A stretch of 64,000 nt of DNA from Microbispora hainanensis (GCF_006874475.1 NZ_VIRM01000006.1:124001-188000); one strand, 5' to 3'. Positions 32,655 through 40,967 are shown, counted from the stretch's first letter. Notes: generated by a model not told the origin, from the letters alone. Numbers and translations are program-made.

Positions 32655-33646
32655 AGCAGGACGGCGGCCCCCTTGACGCGGTCGGCGGCCAGGTCGGCCA
32701 GCGCCTGGTCGGCGGCGCTGAAGGAATAGGGCGTCGTCGTGACCTGCGGGTGGTGGAGGGACGCCAGCCGCAGGAACTCCCGCCCGTCGTCGCGGGTGTT
32801 GGCCGTCACGCTGCGCAGCGTCCGCTCCTGGAACAGGTGGCGCTGGTAGTTGAGCACCGGGATGTCCGTGAGGTGGATCCCCGCCACCGCGAGCGTGCCG
32901 CCCCGGTCGAGCGCGGTCAGCGCGACCGGCACGAGGTCGCCCACGGGGGCGAACAGGATGGCCGCGTCGAGGGGCTCGGGCGGCGGGTCGGTGCTGCCCG
33001 CCGCGGAGGCCGCGCCCAGCCGCAGCGCGAGCTCCCTGGCCGCCGCCGACCTCGTCATCACGTGCACGGTCGCGCCCTCGGCGATCGCGATCTGCGCGGT
33101 CAGATGGGCCGAGGCGCCGAACCCGTAGACGCCGAGCCGCCCGCCCGGGGGCAGGTCGGCGCGGACCAGCGCGCGATAGCCGATGATCCCCGCGCACAGC
33201 AGCGGGGCGAGCGTCTCGGCCGGGGTGTCCTCGGGCAGCGGATAGACGTACGCCGCGGGGGCGGTCAGCAGCTCCGCGTATCCGCCGTCGGCGTCCCAGC
33301 CCGTGTAGGTGGACTCCGGGCACAGGTTCTCCGCGCCGCGCCGGCAGTAGCGGCACCGGCCGCAGGTCGAGCGCAGCCAGGCCACCCCCACACGAGCGCC
33401 GACCGGTGGCCCCGGCGCGTCCGGGCCGAGCCCGGCCACGCGTCCCACGACCTCGTGCCCGGGAACCGTACGCGGGCGCTTCGGAGGAAGATCGCCCTCG
33501 GCGAGGTGCAGGTCGGTGCGGCACACCGCGCACGCCTCGACGCGGATGAGCAGCTCCCCGGGCCCGGGCACGGGGTCCGGCAGCACGGTCCGCTCCAGCG
33601 GCCGCGTCGCGATGGGCCCCGGCCGGGCCACGACCCAGGCCTCCAT
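32642..33646 (-). CDS. Zinc-dependent alcohol dehydrogenase
   Basis: 334-aa medium-chain dehydrogenase of the AdhP-like, cinnamyl-alcohol-type group. Catalytic zinc ligands lie in '[17 protein letters not shown]' and 'PGHEVVGRV'; the structural zinc Cys cluster is '[17 protein letters not shown]'; the Rossmann motif is [10 protein letters not shown]. The ATG at 33646 overlaps the stop of the upstream PPOX gene, so the pair is one operon. The same gene order (PPOX plus AdhP-type ADH near CBS genes) occurs in actinobacterial dormancy-type clusters, where it may balance NADH; that role is inferred. Confidence 0.93.
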   Translation of the reverse strand: MEAWVVARPGPIATRPLERTVLPDPVPGPGELLIRVEACAVCRTDLHLAEGDLPPKRPRTVPGHEVVGRVAGLGPDAPGPPVGARVGVAWLRSTCGRCRYCRRGAENLCPESTYTGWDADGGYAELLTAPAAYVYPLPEDTPAETLAPLLCAGIIGYRALVRADLPPGGRLGVYGFGASAHLTAQIAIAEGATVHVMTRSAAARELALRLGAASAAGSTDPPPEPLDAAILFAPVGDLVPVALTALDRGGTLAVAGIHLTDIPVLNYQRHLFQERTLRSVTANTRDDGREFLRLASLHHPQVTTTPYSFSAADQALADLAADRVKGAAVLLMDR

Positions 33647-34074
33647 CACGTGTGCCGGATGCGCCGGCCGGTGACCTCGTTGGGCGAGATCCGGATGTAG
33701 AGCGGCCGGTCGCCGCCCGCCCACGACTCCACGGCGTCCTTGTCCACGTCGCCGGTGATGTGGTGGGCCCCGCCGCGCACGAGCACGCTCCATCCCTCGC
33801 GGGTGCTCTCGTCGATGTGGTCCACCTCGAAGGCCACCATGAAGTCGGCCCCCTCGATCCCCGTGCGCAGGTCGGTGTCCATCGGGCCGCCGAGAGCGGT
33901 GCGGAACAAGACGGCGCCCTGCTCGATCGTGTAGTTGACCGGCAGGATCACGGGTCCGATCGGGTCGTTGAAGGCGATCCTGCCCACGCCGCCCGGCGAG
34001 ATCAGCCGCAGGCACTCCTCGCGGTCGAGCTTGTCCAGGTGCGGCGCGCCGGCGGGAGCCGTGTCCTCGGTCAT
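33646..34074 (-). CDS. Pyridoxamine 5'-phosphate oxidase family protein (flavin or deazaflavin binding)
   Basis: 142-aa split-barrel protein: '[22 protein letters not shown]', '[20 protein letters not shown]', '[25 protein letters not shown]', ending in '[15 protein letters not shown]'. Members bind FMN, F420 or haem and are frequent in hypoxia regulons. The ATG at 34074 has GGAGG 6 bases upstream. Its promoter contains a 20-bp perfect palindrome and a DevR-like dyad (34146-34177). Coupled to the alcohol dehydrogenase gene. Confidence 0.9.
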   Translation of the reverse strand: MTEDTAPAGAPHLDKLDREECLRLISPGGVGRIAFNDPIGPVILPVNYTIEQGAVLFRTALGGPMDTDLRTGIEGADFMVAFEVDHIDESTREGWSVLVRGGAHHITGDVDKDAVESWAGGDRPLYIRISPNEVTGRRIRHT

Positions 34075-34145
34075 TCGAACCTCCACAGTGATCCTCAAGG
34101 GCGTCGGCGACCACTCTGCCGTCCCCGTCTCTCCGGCGACACGGA

Positions 34146-34165
34146 CCTCCGTCGTACGACGGAGG
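34146..34165. promoter_or_regulatory. 20-bp perfect palindrome upstream of PPOX-ADH operon
   Basis: CCTCCGTCGT/ACGACGGAGG, gap-free, 72 bp upstream of the PPOX start and 83 bp upstream of the divergent VOC gene. Strong operator candidate; it overlaps the adjacent DevR-like dyad by 2 bp. Confidence 0.72.
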
Positions 34166-34177
34166 GACGAAGGGCCC
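34164..34177. promoter_or_regulatory. DevR/DosR-like dyad upstream of PPOX gene
   Basis: GGGAC-GAAG-GGCCC: the dormancy-box core GGGAC-N4-GTCCC with a single mismatch. Its partial overlap with the 20-bp palindrome suggests competition between two regulators. Confidence 0.5.
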
Positions 34178-34247
34178 GATAAGGCTTGGCCGTCGTTTGC
34201 CGCAATCCATCCTTTAACCGCATGCCCCGGATGGGCACGCACGTCAC

Positions 34248-34655
34248 ATGGAAGTGCTGAGCAGCCGCATACTCGTGCGATCGACCGACCGGGCCGCGAG
34301 CCGCCGCTTCTATCGCGACGTCCTGGGCCTGGCCGTGAACCGGGAGTTCGGGCCGGCCGAGGACCCCGGGGTGGTGTTCTTCCTGGGGCAAGGGCTTCTG
34401 GAGGTCTCCGCGCACGCCTCCGGCGCCGATCGGGAGAGCGCGACGCTCTGGTTGCAGGTGCGCGACGTCCAGAAGGAGCACGACCGGCTGGTGGAGACCG
34501 GGGTGCGGGTGTCCCGGCCGCCCCGGCTGGAGCCGTGGGGGCTGGTGGAGATGTGGATCGAGGATCCCGACGGCATGCCCATCGTGCTGGTCGAGGTCCC
34601 CGAGGGCCACCCGCTGCGGCGCGACCTCCGCTCCTTCGCACCGCACCCCGCCTGA
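34248..34655 (+). CDS. VOC (glyoxalase/bleomycin-resistance fold) protein
   Basis: 135-aa single VOC-domain protein made of two beta-alpha-beta-beta-beta modules ('ILVRSTDRAASRRFYRDVLGL' and 'VRDVQKEHDRLVETGV...MWIEDPDGMPIVLVEV'). Such proteins are metal-dependent dioxygenases, isomerases or drug-binding proteins; the substrate is unknown. ATG at 34248, divergent from the PPOX operon. Its stop codon is the first element of a 16-bp tandem repeat. Confidence 0.88.
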   Translation: MEVLSSRILVRSTDRAASRRFYRDVLGLAVNREFGPAEDPGVVFFLGQGLLEVSAHASGADRESATLWLQVRDVQKEHDRLVETGVRVSRPPRLEPWGLVEMWIEDPDGMPIVLVEVPEGHPLRRDLRSFAPHPA

Positions 34656-34728
34656 GCCGAGCCCCGCTTGAGCCGAGCCCCGCTTGAGCCGAGCCCTGCC
34701 TGAGCCGAGCCCCGCCTGAATCGAGCCC
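34653..34728. repeat. 16-bp tandem repeat beginning at the VOC stop codon
   Basis: TGAGCCGAGCCCCGCT-type units at 34653, 34669, 34685 and 34701, and a partial fifth at 34717. The first TGA is the gene's stop; later copies place TGA in all three frames. The last coding codons look like the end of a preceding partial unit. Confidence 0.93.
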
Positions 34729-34762
34729 GGGCCCCACCCCCCGGGCTGAGGTGCTGCTGAAT

Positions 34763-34776
34763 TGAAGAATTCTTCA
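34763..34776 (+). promoter_or_regulatory. SmtB/ArsR-type operator
   Basis: TGAAGAATTCTTCA, a 14-bp perfect palindrome of the TGAA-N6-TTCA class bound by ArsR/SmtB-family repressors, 44 bp before the small-protein/ArsR/SulP operon. Confidence 0.75.
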
Positions 34777-34819
34777 TATTGCTCATATGCTGAACTCCGC
34801 CGACGGAGGAGAGGACCAC

Positions 34820-34999
34820 ATGCACGAGTTCACGGCGGAGTTGCGCGCCCGGCTCGCCGAGGCGCGCGAGGACCTGCGGCGAGCACAGGAGAGCGGCGAC
34901 GAGCACGGTGTCCAGGTCGCCTCGGGCCGTCTGGACAACCTGAACCGTCTGGCCGCCGATCACGGGATCAACCCGGAGGCGGCGGGAGAGGCCGAGTGA
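34820..34999 (+). CDS. Small helical protein, 59 aa, first gene of ArsR-SulP operon
   Basis: 59-aa soluble, strongly charged protein ('MHEFTAELRARLAEAREDLRRAQESGD...'), predicted as a helical hairpin with no cysteine and no membrane segment. The ATG at 34820 has GGAGGAGAGG upstream; an upstream in-frame ATG (34787) lacks one. Its stop overlaps the ArsR GTG. Function unknown; first position behind an ArsR-type operator suggests it takes part in the same response. Confidence 0.72.
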   Translation: MHEFTAELRARLAEAREDLRRAQESGDEHGVQVASGRLDNLNRLAADHGINPEAAGEAE

Positions 35000-35340
35000 G
35001 CCCGATGCCCGTCCCGCTCTATCAAGCCAAGGCCGACTTCTTCCGCACCCTGGGACATCCGGTGCGCATCCGCGTGCTCGAACTGCTGCGAGACGGCCCC
35101 CGTCCCGTCCGTGAATTACTCGGCGAGATCGAGGTGGAGGCGTCGAACCTCTCCCAGCAGCTCGCCGTGCTGCGCCGCACCGGCCTGGTCAGCGCGGTCA
35201 GGGAGGGCGGCTCGGTGGTCTACTCCCTCGCCACCCCCGACATCGTGGACCTGCTCGCGGCGGCCCGGCGGATCCTCACCGACATGATCACCGGCCAGGG
35301 TGAGCTGCTGGCCGAGCTCCAGGCGGAGGCGGCCGAGTGA
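34996..35340 (+). CDS. ArsR family regulator without metal-ligand residues
   Basis: 114-aa winged-helix ArsR/SmtB repressor: 'FFRTLGHPVRIRVLELLRDGPRPVRELLGEI...ASNLSQQLAVLRRTGLVSAVREGGSVVYSL'. It has no cysteine, and the alpha-5 helix ('DIVDLLAAARRILTDMI') lacks the His/Asp set of zinc sensors, so it probably senses something other than a metal. GTG at 34996 overlaps the upstream stop (GTGA) and its own stop overlaps the SulP GTG. Likely represses the operon at 34763-34776. Confidence 0.9.
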   Translation: MSPMPVPLYQAKADFFRTLGHPVRIRVLELLRDGPRPVRELLGEIEVEASNLSQQLAVLRRTGLVSAVREGGSVVYSLATPDIVDLLAAARRILTDMITGQGELLAELQAEAAE

Positions 35341-37058
35341 CCAGCACGGCCAAGCGGTTGTACGACCGGGTCGCGGGCCTGCTGCCCTCGCCCGCCGACT
35401 GGCGACCGGCCCGCCGCAGTCCCGGCCGGGACCTGATCGCCGGCCTCACGGTCGCGGTGGTGGCCCTGCCGCTCGCGCTGGCCTTCGGGGTCGGCTCCGG
35501 GCTGGGCGCGCAGGCCGGCCTGGCGACCGCCGTCGTCGCGGGCGCGATCGCCGCCGTCTTCGGCGGCAGCAACCTCCAGGTGTCGGGCCCCACGGGGGCC
35601 ATGACCGTCGTCCTCGTGCCGATCGTGCACAGCCACGGCCCCGGCGGGGTGCTCGCGGTCGGCCTGCTCGCCGGGATCGTGCTCGTCGTCCTGGCGCTGG
35701 CCCGGGTCGGCAGGTACGCCCGCTACATGCCGACCCCCGTCATCGAGGGCTTCACGGCGGGCATCGCCGTCGTCATCGCGCTCCAGCAGGTGCCCGCCGC
35801 GCTCGGCGTGACCGGCGAGGGCGAACGCGTGTGGCAGGCGGCCGGGGACGCGGTGGCGAACTACGTCCGCACCCCGCACCCGGTGCCGATCGTGATGGCG
35901 CTCGTGGTCGCCGCGGTCATGCTGCTGGGCGCGCGGTGGCGGCCCGCGGTGCCGTTCTCGTTCCTCACGGTCGTGGCCGCCACGGTCGTGGCCGAGCTCA
36001 CCGGGCTGGACGTCGCCCGCATCGGAACCCTGCCGGCCGGGCTGCCCGCGCCGTCGGTGAGCTTCCTCGATCCGGGCGCCGTCACCTCGCTGCTCCCCGC
36101 GGCCCTCGCGGTGGCCGCCCTCGGGGCGCTGGAGAGCCTGCTGTGCGCCTCCGTCGCGGACGGCATGAGCGTGGGGGAGCGCCACGACCCCGACCGCGAG
36201 CTGTTCGGGCAGGGCCTGGCGAACGTCGTCTCCCCGCTCTTCGGCGGCATCCCCGCCACCGCCGCGATCGCCCGTACGGCGGTCAACGTCCGCTCGGGCG
36301 CGCGCTCCCGCCTGGCCTCCCTCACGCACGCCGTCGTGCTGGCGGTCATCGTGTTCGGCGCGAGCGGCCTCGTCGGGCGGATCCCGCTGGCCGCGCTGGC
36401 CGGCGTGCTGCTGGCCACGACGGTCCGCATGGTCGAGGTCGGCTCGCTGCGCGCCATCGCCCGCTCCACCCGGGGTGACGCCGCGGTGATGATCCTCACC
36501 TTCGCCGTCACCGTCGCCTTCGACCTCGTCACCGCGGTCGCGGTCGGCGTCGGCGTCGCCATCGTGCTCGCCCTGCGGGCCGTCGCGCGCAGCGCGCAGA
36601 TCGAGCAGGTCCCGCTGGAGACCGGCGACCACAGCGACGAGGAACGGCGCCTGCTCGCCGAGCACATCGTGGCCTACCGGTTCGACGGCCCGCTGTTCTT
36701 CGGCGCGGCCCACCGCTTCCTGCTGGAGCTGTCGGAGGTCGCCGACGTGCGGGTGGTCATCCTGCGGATGTCGCGCGTGTCCACGATCGACGCCACCGGC
36801 GCGGGCGTCCTCGGCGACGCGATCACCCGGCTGGAGGGGAGGGGCATCACCGTGCTGCTGTCGGGCATCCGGCCGGGCCACGACGAGGTGCTCGACGGGC
36901 TGGGGGTGGCCGGCCATCTCCGCCGCGACGGGCTCGTCTTCCCGGACACTCCGGCCGCTATCGCCCACGCCAGGACGCTGCTCGGACTCCAGCCGGCGCC
37001 GTCGCCGGCCCCGGTCCCCGAGGCCCGTCACCCGGACGTTCCCGCGCGGACGGTGTGA
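35337..37058 (+). CDS. SulP family anion transporter with STAS domain
   Basis: 573-aa SLC26/SulP transporter: about 10-12 membrane segments (30-430, 'GLTVAVVALPLALAFGVGSG', 'GPTGAMTVVL') and a cytoplasmic STAS domain (about 440-550, 'VVILRMSRVSTIDATGAGVL'). Likely carries sulphate, bicarbonate or another anion. GTG at 35337 overlaps the ArsR stop, making it the main effector of the operon. Control by an ArsR repressor fits sulphur or bicarbonate status sensing, which is inference. Confidence 0.93.
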   Translation: MTSTAKRLYDRVAGLLPSPADWRPARRSPGRDLIAGLTVAVVALPLALAFGVGSGLGAQAGLATAVVAGAIAAVFGGSNLQVSGPTGAMTVVLVPIVHSHGPGGVLAVGLLAGIVLVVLALARVGRYARYMPTPVIEGFTAGIAVVIALQQVPAALGVTGEGERVWQAAGDAVANYVRTPHPVPIVMALVVAAVMLLGARWRPAVPFSFLTVVAATVVAELTGLDVARIGTLPAGLPAPSVSFLDPGAVTSLLPAALAVAALGALESLLCASVADGMSVGERHDPDRELFGQGLANVVSPLFGGIPATAAIARTAVNVRSGARSRLASLTHAVVLAVIVFGASGLVGRIPLAALAGVLLATTVRMVEVGSLRAIARSTRGDAAVMILTFAVTVAFDLVTAVAVGVGVAIVLALRAVARSAQIEQVPLETGDHSDEERRLLAEHIVAYRFDGPLFFGAAHRFLLELSEVADVRVVILRMSRVSTIDATGAGVLGDAITRLEGRGITVLLSGIRPGHDEVLDGLGVAGHLRRDGLVFPDTPAAIAHARTLLGLQPAPSPAPVPEARHPDVPARTV

Positions 37059-37139
37059 TCGGCGCGCGACTGCCCGTAGGCTTCCGAATGGAAGTATGTA
37101 AGCCTTAATTTCCTACCAGCTTTGTGGGAGACTGGGGTG

Positions 37140-38465
37140 ATGAGCGTCTGGCCCCGCGAGACACCGGTCACCGCTGCCGTCACGGCCGCGCGCTGGGTGC
37201 GGTCGGCGGCGGTGGACGACGACCTCGGACGGCGATGGCGGGCCAATCCCGATCCCCGGGGGCGGTCGGCCGGAGCCGGTGACGCCTCGTCTCTCTACGC
37301 CGGCGCGGCCGGCGTCGTGCTGTTCTTCCTCGAACTCGCCGCCGCCACCGGTCACGAGGCCTACCTGGAGGACGCGCTCGCGGGCGCGCGAAGGCTCGCC
37401 GTCACCTGGCCCGAGCAGCGCGACCCGACCTTCTATCACGGGCTCGCCGGTCTGGTCTTCGCGATGGCGGAGACGGGGTGGGCGACGGGCGACGAGGAGG
37501 TCTTCGGGGCGGCCCGCGCCGCCGCCGACCGCCTCGTCCGCGACGCCCGCCCGCTCGGCGACGGCATCGGCTGGACCGGTGACCCCGCGCAGCGCGGCGA
37601 CGGCGGGATCGTGCTCGCGCTGCTGCACGCGGCCGGCATCCTCGGCGTCCCGGCCTATGAGGAGGTGGCGATCGAGGCGGGGGAACGCATCGCGGCGCTC
37701 GCCGTCCCGGGACACCGGTTCGGCGGCGACGCCGTCCCCGACCTGCCCGTGGACGCCGTCACGCCCGGGTTCCTGTCCGGCACGGCGGGCACGGCGTTCC
37801 TGCTCGCCCGCCTCTACGGCGTGACCCGCGACGAGCGGTTCCTCGCGGGCGCCCGCAGGGGCGCCGGCTTCGTCCGCGCGGTCAGCGTGGTCACCGACAG
37901 ATGCGCGCTCGTGCCGCACCACATCCCGCAGGGGCGGCGGCTCCACTACCTCGGCTTCTGCTCCGGCTCCGCCGGGGTGGCCCGCATGTTCTACGAGCTG
38001 CACCGGGTCACCGGAGACCCGGGCGATCTCGACTGGGTGGAGCGGCTCGCGCACGGGATCATGCAGAGCGGCGTGCCCGGGGCCCGGCCCCCGGGGCACT
38101 GGGACGTGGCCTGCCTGTGCTGCGGCACCGCCGGGCTGATCGAGTGTTTCGTCGGCCTGTACGCCGCCACGGGGCACGAGCCGTACCTCGGCTTCGCGCG
38201 CACGCTCGCGATCGATCTGATCGGGCGCGCGACCGCGGGCGACGAGGCGGGCTTCCGCTGGTATCAGGCATATCGGCGGCTGCGGCCCGGAGAGGTCACG
38301 GCCGACACCGGATACATGGTGGGAGCCGCGGGCATCGGCACGGCCCTGCTGCACCTGGACGCCACGGAGCGCGCCGCCGCGCCGCGCCGGCTGATCCTCC
38401 TGCCGGACAACCCCTTCCCCGCCATCCCGATCCCGGCCGCCGTCCTGCGCGGCGACCAGGCATAG
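37140..38465 (+). CDS. LanC-like protein with Cys-Cys-Cys zinc site
   Basis: 441-aa (alpha/alpha)6-barrel protein of the lanthionine synthetase C-like family: repeated 'YAGAAGVVLFFLELA', 'FYHGLAGLVFAMAE', 'FLSGTAGTAFLLARLYG' and 'CSGSAGVARMFYEL' segments. NisC-type zinc ligands map to Cys274 ('GFCSGSAG') and Cys327 ('CLCCGTAG'). The third ligand, His in 'CHG' of LanC/LanCL, is Cys328. No lantibiotic precursor or dehydratase is nearby, so this is probably not a lantibiotic cyclase; LanC-like proteins elsewhere add glutathione or other thiols to dehydroamino acids. The ATG at 37140 has TGGGAG about 10 bases upstream. Confidence 0.85.
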   Translation: MSVWPRETPVTAAVTAARWVRSAAVDDDLGRRWRANPDPRGRSAGAGDASSLYAGAAGVVLFFLELAAATGHEAYLEDALAGARRLAVTWPEQRDPTFYHGLAGLVFAMAETGWATGDEEVFGAARAAADRLVRDARPLGDGIGWTGDPAQRGDGGIVLALLHAAGILGVPAYEEVAIEAGERIAALAVPGHRFGGDAVPDLPVDAVTPGFLSGTAGTAFLLARLYGVTRDERFLAGARRGAGFVRAVSVVTDRCALVPHHIPQGRRLHYLGFCSGSAGVARMFYELHRVTGDPGDLDWVERLAHGIMQSGVPGARPPGHWDVACLCCGTAGLIECFVGLYAATGHEPYLGFARTLAIDLIGRATAGDEAGFRWYQAYRRLRPGEVTADTGYMVGAAGIGTALLHLDATERAAAPRRLILLPDNPFPAIPIPAAVLRGDQA

Positions 38466-38529
38466 AGGCGGCGGACTACTCCGTACGACGTAAGCGGCCC
38501 CCACACTGCGCCCGGCGCGGTAGCCGGAA

Positions 38530-38562
38530 GAGTCCTCCCCGGGGCGACGACGGCGAGGACTC
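38530..38562. terminator. Inverted repeat after LanC-like gene
   Basis: GAGTCCTC-N17-GAGGACTC, 8-bp perfect arms, 64 bp past the LanC-like stop and 52 bp before the next start. Could be a terminator, or an operator for the next gene. Confidence 0.4.
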
Positions 38563-38580
38563 GTCGCGGCACGATCTCCA

Positions 38581-38598
38581 CCGAGAGACACTTCTCGG
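38581..38598 (+). promoter_or_regulatory. Inverted repeat just before the tautomerase/YHS ribosome binding site
   Basis: CCGAGA-N6-TCTCGG, perfect 6-bp arms ending directly at the GGAAGG of the leader; a small leader hairpin or operator. Confidence 0.45.
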
Positions 38599-38614
38599 GA
38601 AGGACGGAGCGACG

Positions 38615-39238
38615 ATGCTGTTTGTCGAGTTGCTGGTGCCCAAGGGCATGTTCGACGAGTGGGAGCGCCGGGTGCTCGCCGGGCGGCTCACCGCGCGGCG
38701 TCTGCTGTCGGCCGGGGACGGCACGACGGCGGCGGCCGACCCCGGTGTCATGGATCTGCTCGACTCGCTCTCCCATGTGGTGGTCCGCGAGGAGGAGGTC
38801 TGGATCGCGGGCGGGACCCTGCTCGACACCCCGCTCGACGGCTCGCGGGCCCCCTGTTATGTGGTGAACGTCATCGTCGGGCTGTGGGGGAAGGAGATGA
38901 GCGAGCACCTCGTCTCCCGCATCACCGCGGAACTCGCGGAGGCGGAGGGCCGTCCCGAGCCGAACGCCGTGGTGAACGTGATCAGCCTTCCGGAGGGCGG
39001 CTACGGCCTGCGCGGGCGGGTGTGGCGCTCCTCGGACTTCCTCGCCCTCATCGAGGACTCCAAGACCGGCCCTGTCGAGGAAACGCCGGACGGCATGGTC
39101 GTCGACCCCGTCTGCGGCGCCACGGTGCCGCTGGCCGAGGCGGTGCTCCTGAAGCGCGACGGGCAGACCTACGGCTTCTGCTGCCCCCATTGCCGGGGGC
39201 ACTTCGTCAGGGAGTCGAGCGCCGCGGGGGCGTCCTGA
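38615..39238 (+). CDS. Tautomerase-like domain fused to YHS metal-binding domain
   Basis: 207-aa protein I do not recognise as a named family. Residues 1-140 read as a 4-oxalocrotonate tautomerase/MIF-like beta-alpha-beta pair ('MLFVELLVPKGMF...', 'YVVNVIVGLWGKEMSEHLVSRITAELAEAEG...AVVNVISLPEGGYGLRG'). The N-terminal catalytic proline of tautomerases is absent. Residues 161-200 form a YHS domain with Cys167 ('VDPVCGA') and Cys189, Cys190, Cys193 ('YGFCCPHC'), as found in copper or heavy-metal handling proteins. ATG at 38615 with GGAG. It follows the LanC-like gene on the same strand and may act with it. Confidence 0.75.
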   Translation: MLFVELLVPKGMFDEWERRVLAGRLTARRLLSAGDGTTAAADPGVMDLLDSLSHVVVREEEVWIAGGTLLDTPLDGSRAPCYVVNVIVGLWGKEMSEHLVSRITAELAEAEGRPEPNAVVNVISLPEGGYGLRGRVWRSSDFLALIEDSKTGPVEETPDGMVVDPVCGATVPLAEAVLLKRDGQTYGFCCPHCRGHFVRESSAAGAS

Positions 39239-39342
39239 CGACGGCCCGCTCCCGACGAGGCGCCGGGCCGGACCCGGGCTGAAAATTTCACCTGTTCGCG
39301 ACGGGTACGCCCAGCTCAGCGAGGCTGACGCACGCCACGCTG

Positions 39343-39359
39343 TTGACTTAACCGGTCAA
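39343..39359 (+). promoter_or_regulatory. Inverted repeat upstream of the cellulase gene
   Basis: TTGAC-N7-GTCAA, 69 bp before the cellulase start; the first arm could also serve as a -35 element (TTGACT), so a regulator binding here would compete with polymerase. It is not the TGGGAGCGCTCCCA CebR box usual for streptomycete cellulases. Confidence 0.45.
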
Positions 39360-39428
39360 GCTGACAACGCTTCGCTCCGGTCTTCTATGGCGGTCTCCTA
39401 CGGCCGCTCTTCTATGGAAGGACGGAGC

Positions 39429-40967
39429 ATGCGACGGAGAGGCGCGATCCTCACCGCACTGGGGCTGCTGGCCGCGGGCGGACTCACCTTGGGCAACACG
39501 CCGGCGGCCCACGCCGCCGTGGCGTGCAAGGTCACCTACACGGCCAGTCAGTGGCAGGGCGGCATGTCCGCCAACCTGAGCATCCAGAACCTGGGCGACG
39601 CCCTGAGCGACTGGACGCTCACGTTCACGTTCCCCGACAGCGGCCAGAAGGTCACCCAGGGGTGGTCGGCCACCTGGAGCCAGTCGGGCAGCACCGTGAT
39701 CGCGACGGCGATGGACTGGAACAAGTCCCTGTCCACCGGCGGTTCGGCGAGCATCGGCTTCAATGGATCCTGGTCCGGGAGCAACCCGGCGCCGACCGGC
39801 TTCAAGGTGAACGGCGTCGCCTGCGACGGCAGCACGCCGTCGCCGTCCGCGTCGCCCTCACCTTCGCCCTCACCTTCGCCCTCGCCCTCACCCTCGCGCT
39901 CGCCGAGCCCGTCGCCGTCGCCGTCGCCCTCGACGTCGCCCAGCCCGCCCACGGGGGCGGCACCGAAGCTGAAGGTGTCGGGCAACAAGATCGTGAACGT
40001 GGCCACCGGCAGCCCGTACCGGCTGCTGGGCGTCAACCGGTCGGGCGGCGAGTTCATGTGCGTGCAGGGCCGCGGCATCTGGGACGGCCCGGTCGACAAC
40101 GCGGCGATCGACGCGATGAAGGCGTGGAACGTCCGGGCGGTCCGGGTCCCGCTGAACGAGGAGTGCTGGCTCGGCCTGAGCAACATCCAGTCCTCGTACG
40201 GCGGCGCCGCCTACCAGAACGAGGTCAAGGCATACGTCGATCGGCTGGTCGCCAAGGGCATCACCCCGATCGTCGAGATGCACTGGAACTACGGGCAGTA
40301 CACCGGCAACTCCTCGGGCTGCTCCGACGTCCACGCGTCGTGTCAGAAGCCGATGCCGGACGCGCAGTACGCCCCGCAGTTCTGGACGGGGGTGGCGAAC
40401 GCGTTCAAGGGCCGTGACGAGGTCGTGTTCGACCTTTTCAACGAGCCCTATCCGGAGCGCGCGACCGGCAGCGCCGCCTCCGGGTGGGCCTGCTGGCGCG
40501 ACGGCGGCACCTGCTCCGGCATCCCCTATCAGGTCGCGGGCTTCCAGTCGCTGGTGAACGCGGTGCGGGCCACCGGCGCGACCAACATCATCATGCTGGG
40601 CGGCCTGGCCTACTCCAACGACCTGTCCCAGTGGCTGCAGTACAAGCCCACGGACTCGCGCGACAACCTCGCCGCGGCGTGGCACGTGTACAACTTCAAC
40701 TCCTGCGTCAGCACCTCGTGCTGGGACGGCCAGCTCGCGCCGGTGGCCGCCCAGGTCCCGCTGGTGGCCGGGGAGATCGGTGAGAACACCTGCTCGCACG
40801 GGTTCATCGACCAGGTCATGAACTGGTTCGACGCGAAGGGCGCGTCCTACCTGGGCTGGACCTGGAACGCCTGGGACTGCTCCACGGGCCCGTCCCTGAT
40901 CAGCGACTACAACGGCACTCCGACAGGCTTCGGAGCGGGGCTGCGGGCTCGGCTGCTGTCGTCCTGA
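39429..40967 (+). CDS. Secreted cellulase: CBM2 plus GH5 catalytic domain
   Basis: 512-aa exported enzyme. Signal peptide (1-29, twin Arg plus Ala/Leu core, ending AHA), CBM2 (about 30-137, 'VTYTASQWQGGMSANLSIQNLGD', 'WNKSLSTGGSASIGFNGSW'), a long Pro/Ser linker (about 139-180), and a GH5 TIM barrel (about 183-512). The acid/base Glu is in 'FDLFNEPYP' and the nucleophile Glu in 'VAGEIGE'; 'EMHWNYGQ' carries the conserved His. Expected to hydrolyse beta-1,4-glucan outside the cell. The ATG at 39429 follows AAGGACGGAG. The linker DNA is itself a low-complexity repeat. Confidence 0.93.
   Translation: MRRRGAILTALGLLAAGGLTLGNTPAAHAAVACKVTYTASQWQGGMSANLSIQNLGDALSDWTLTFTFPDSGQKVTQGWSATWSQSGSTVIATAMDWNKSLSTGGSASIGFNGSWSGSNPAPTGFKVNGVACDGSTPSPSASPSPSPSPSPSPSPSRSPSPSPSPSPSTSPSPPTGAAPKLKVSGNKIVNVATGSPYRLLGVNRSGGEFMCVQGRGIWDGPVDNAAIDAMKAWNVRAVRVPLNEECWLGLSNIQSSYGGAAYQNEVKAYVDRLVAKGITPIVEMHWNYGQYTGNSSGCSDVHASCQKPMPDAQYAPQFWTGVANAFKGRDEVVFDLFNEPYPERATGSAASGWACWRDGGTCSGIPYQVAGFQSLVNAVRATGATNIIMLGGLAYSNDLSQWLQYKPTDSRDNLAAAWHVYNFNSCVSTSCWDGQLAPVAAQVPLVAGEIGENTCSHGFIDQVMNWFDAKGASYLGWTWNAWDCSTGPSLISDYNGTPTGFGAGLRARLLSS

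Noticed and set aside
37140-39238. Lanthipeptide biosynthesis cluster suggested by the LanC-like gene
   Set aside because: No LanB/LanM/LanKC enzyme, precursor peptide, protease or exporter nearby; zinc site is also atypical.
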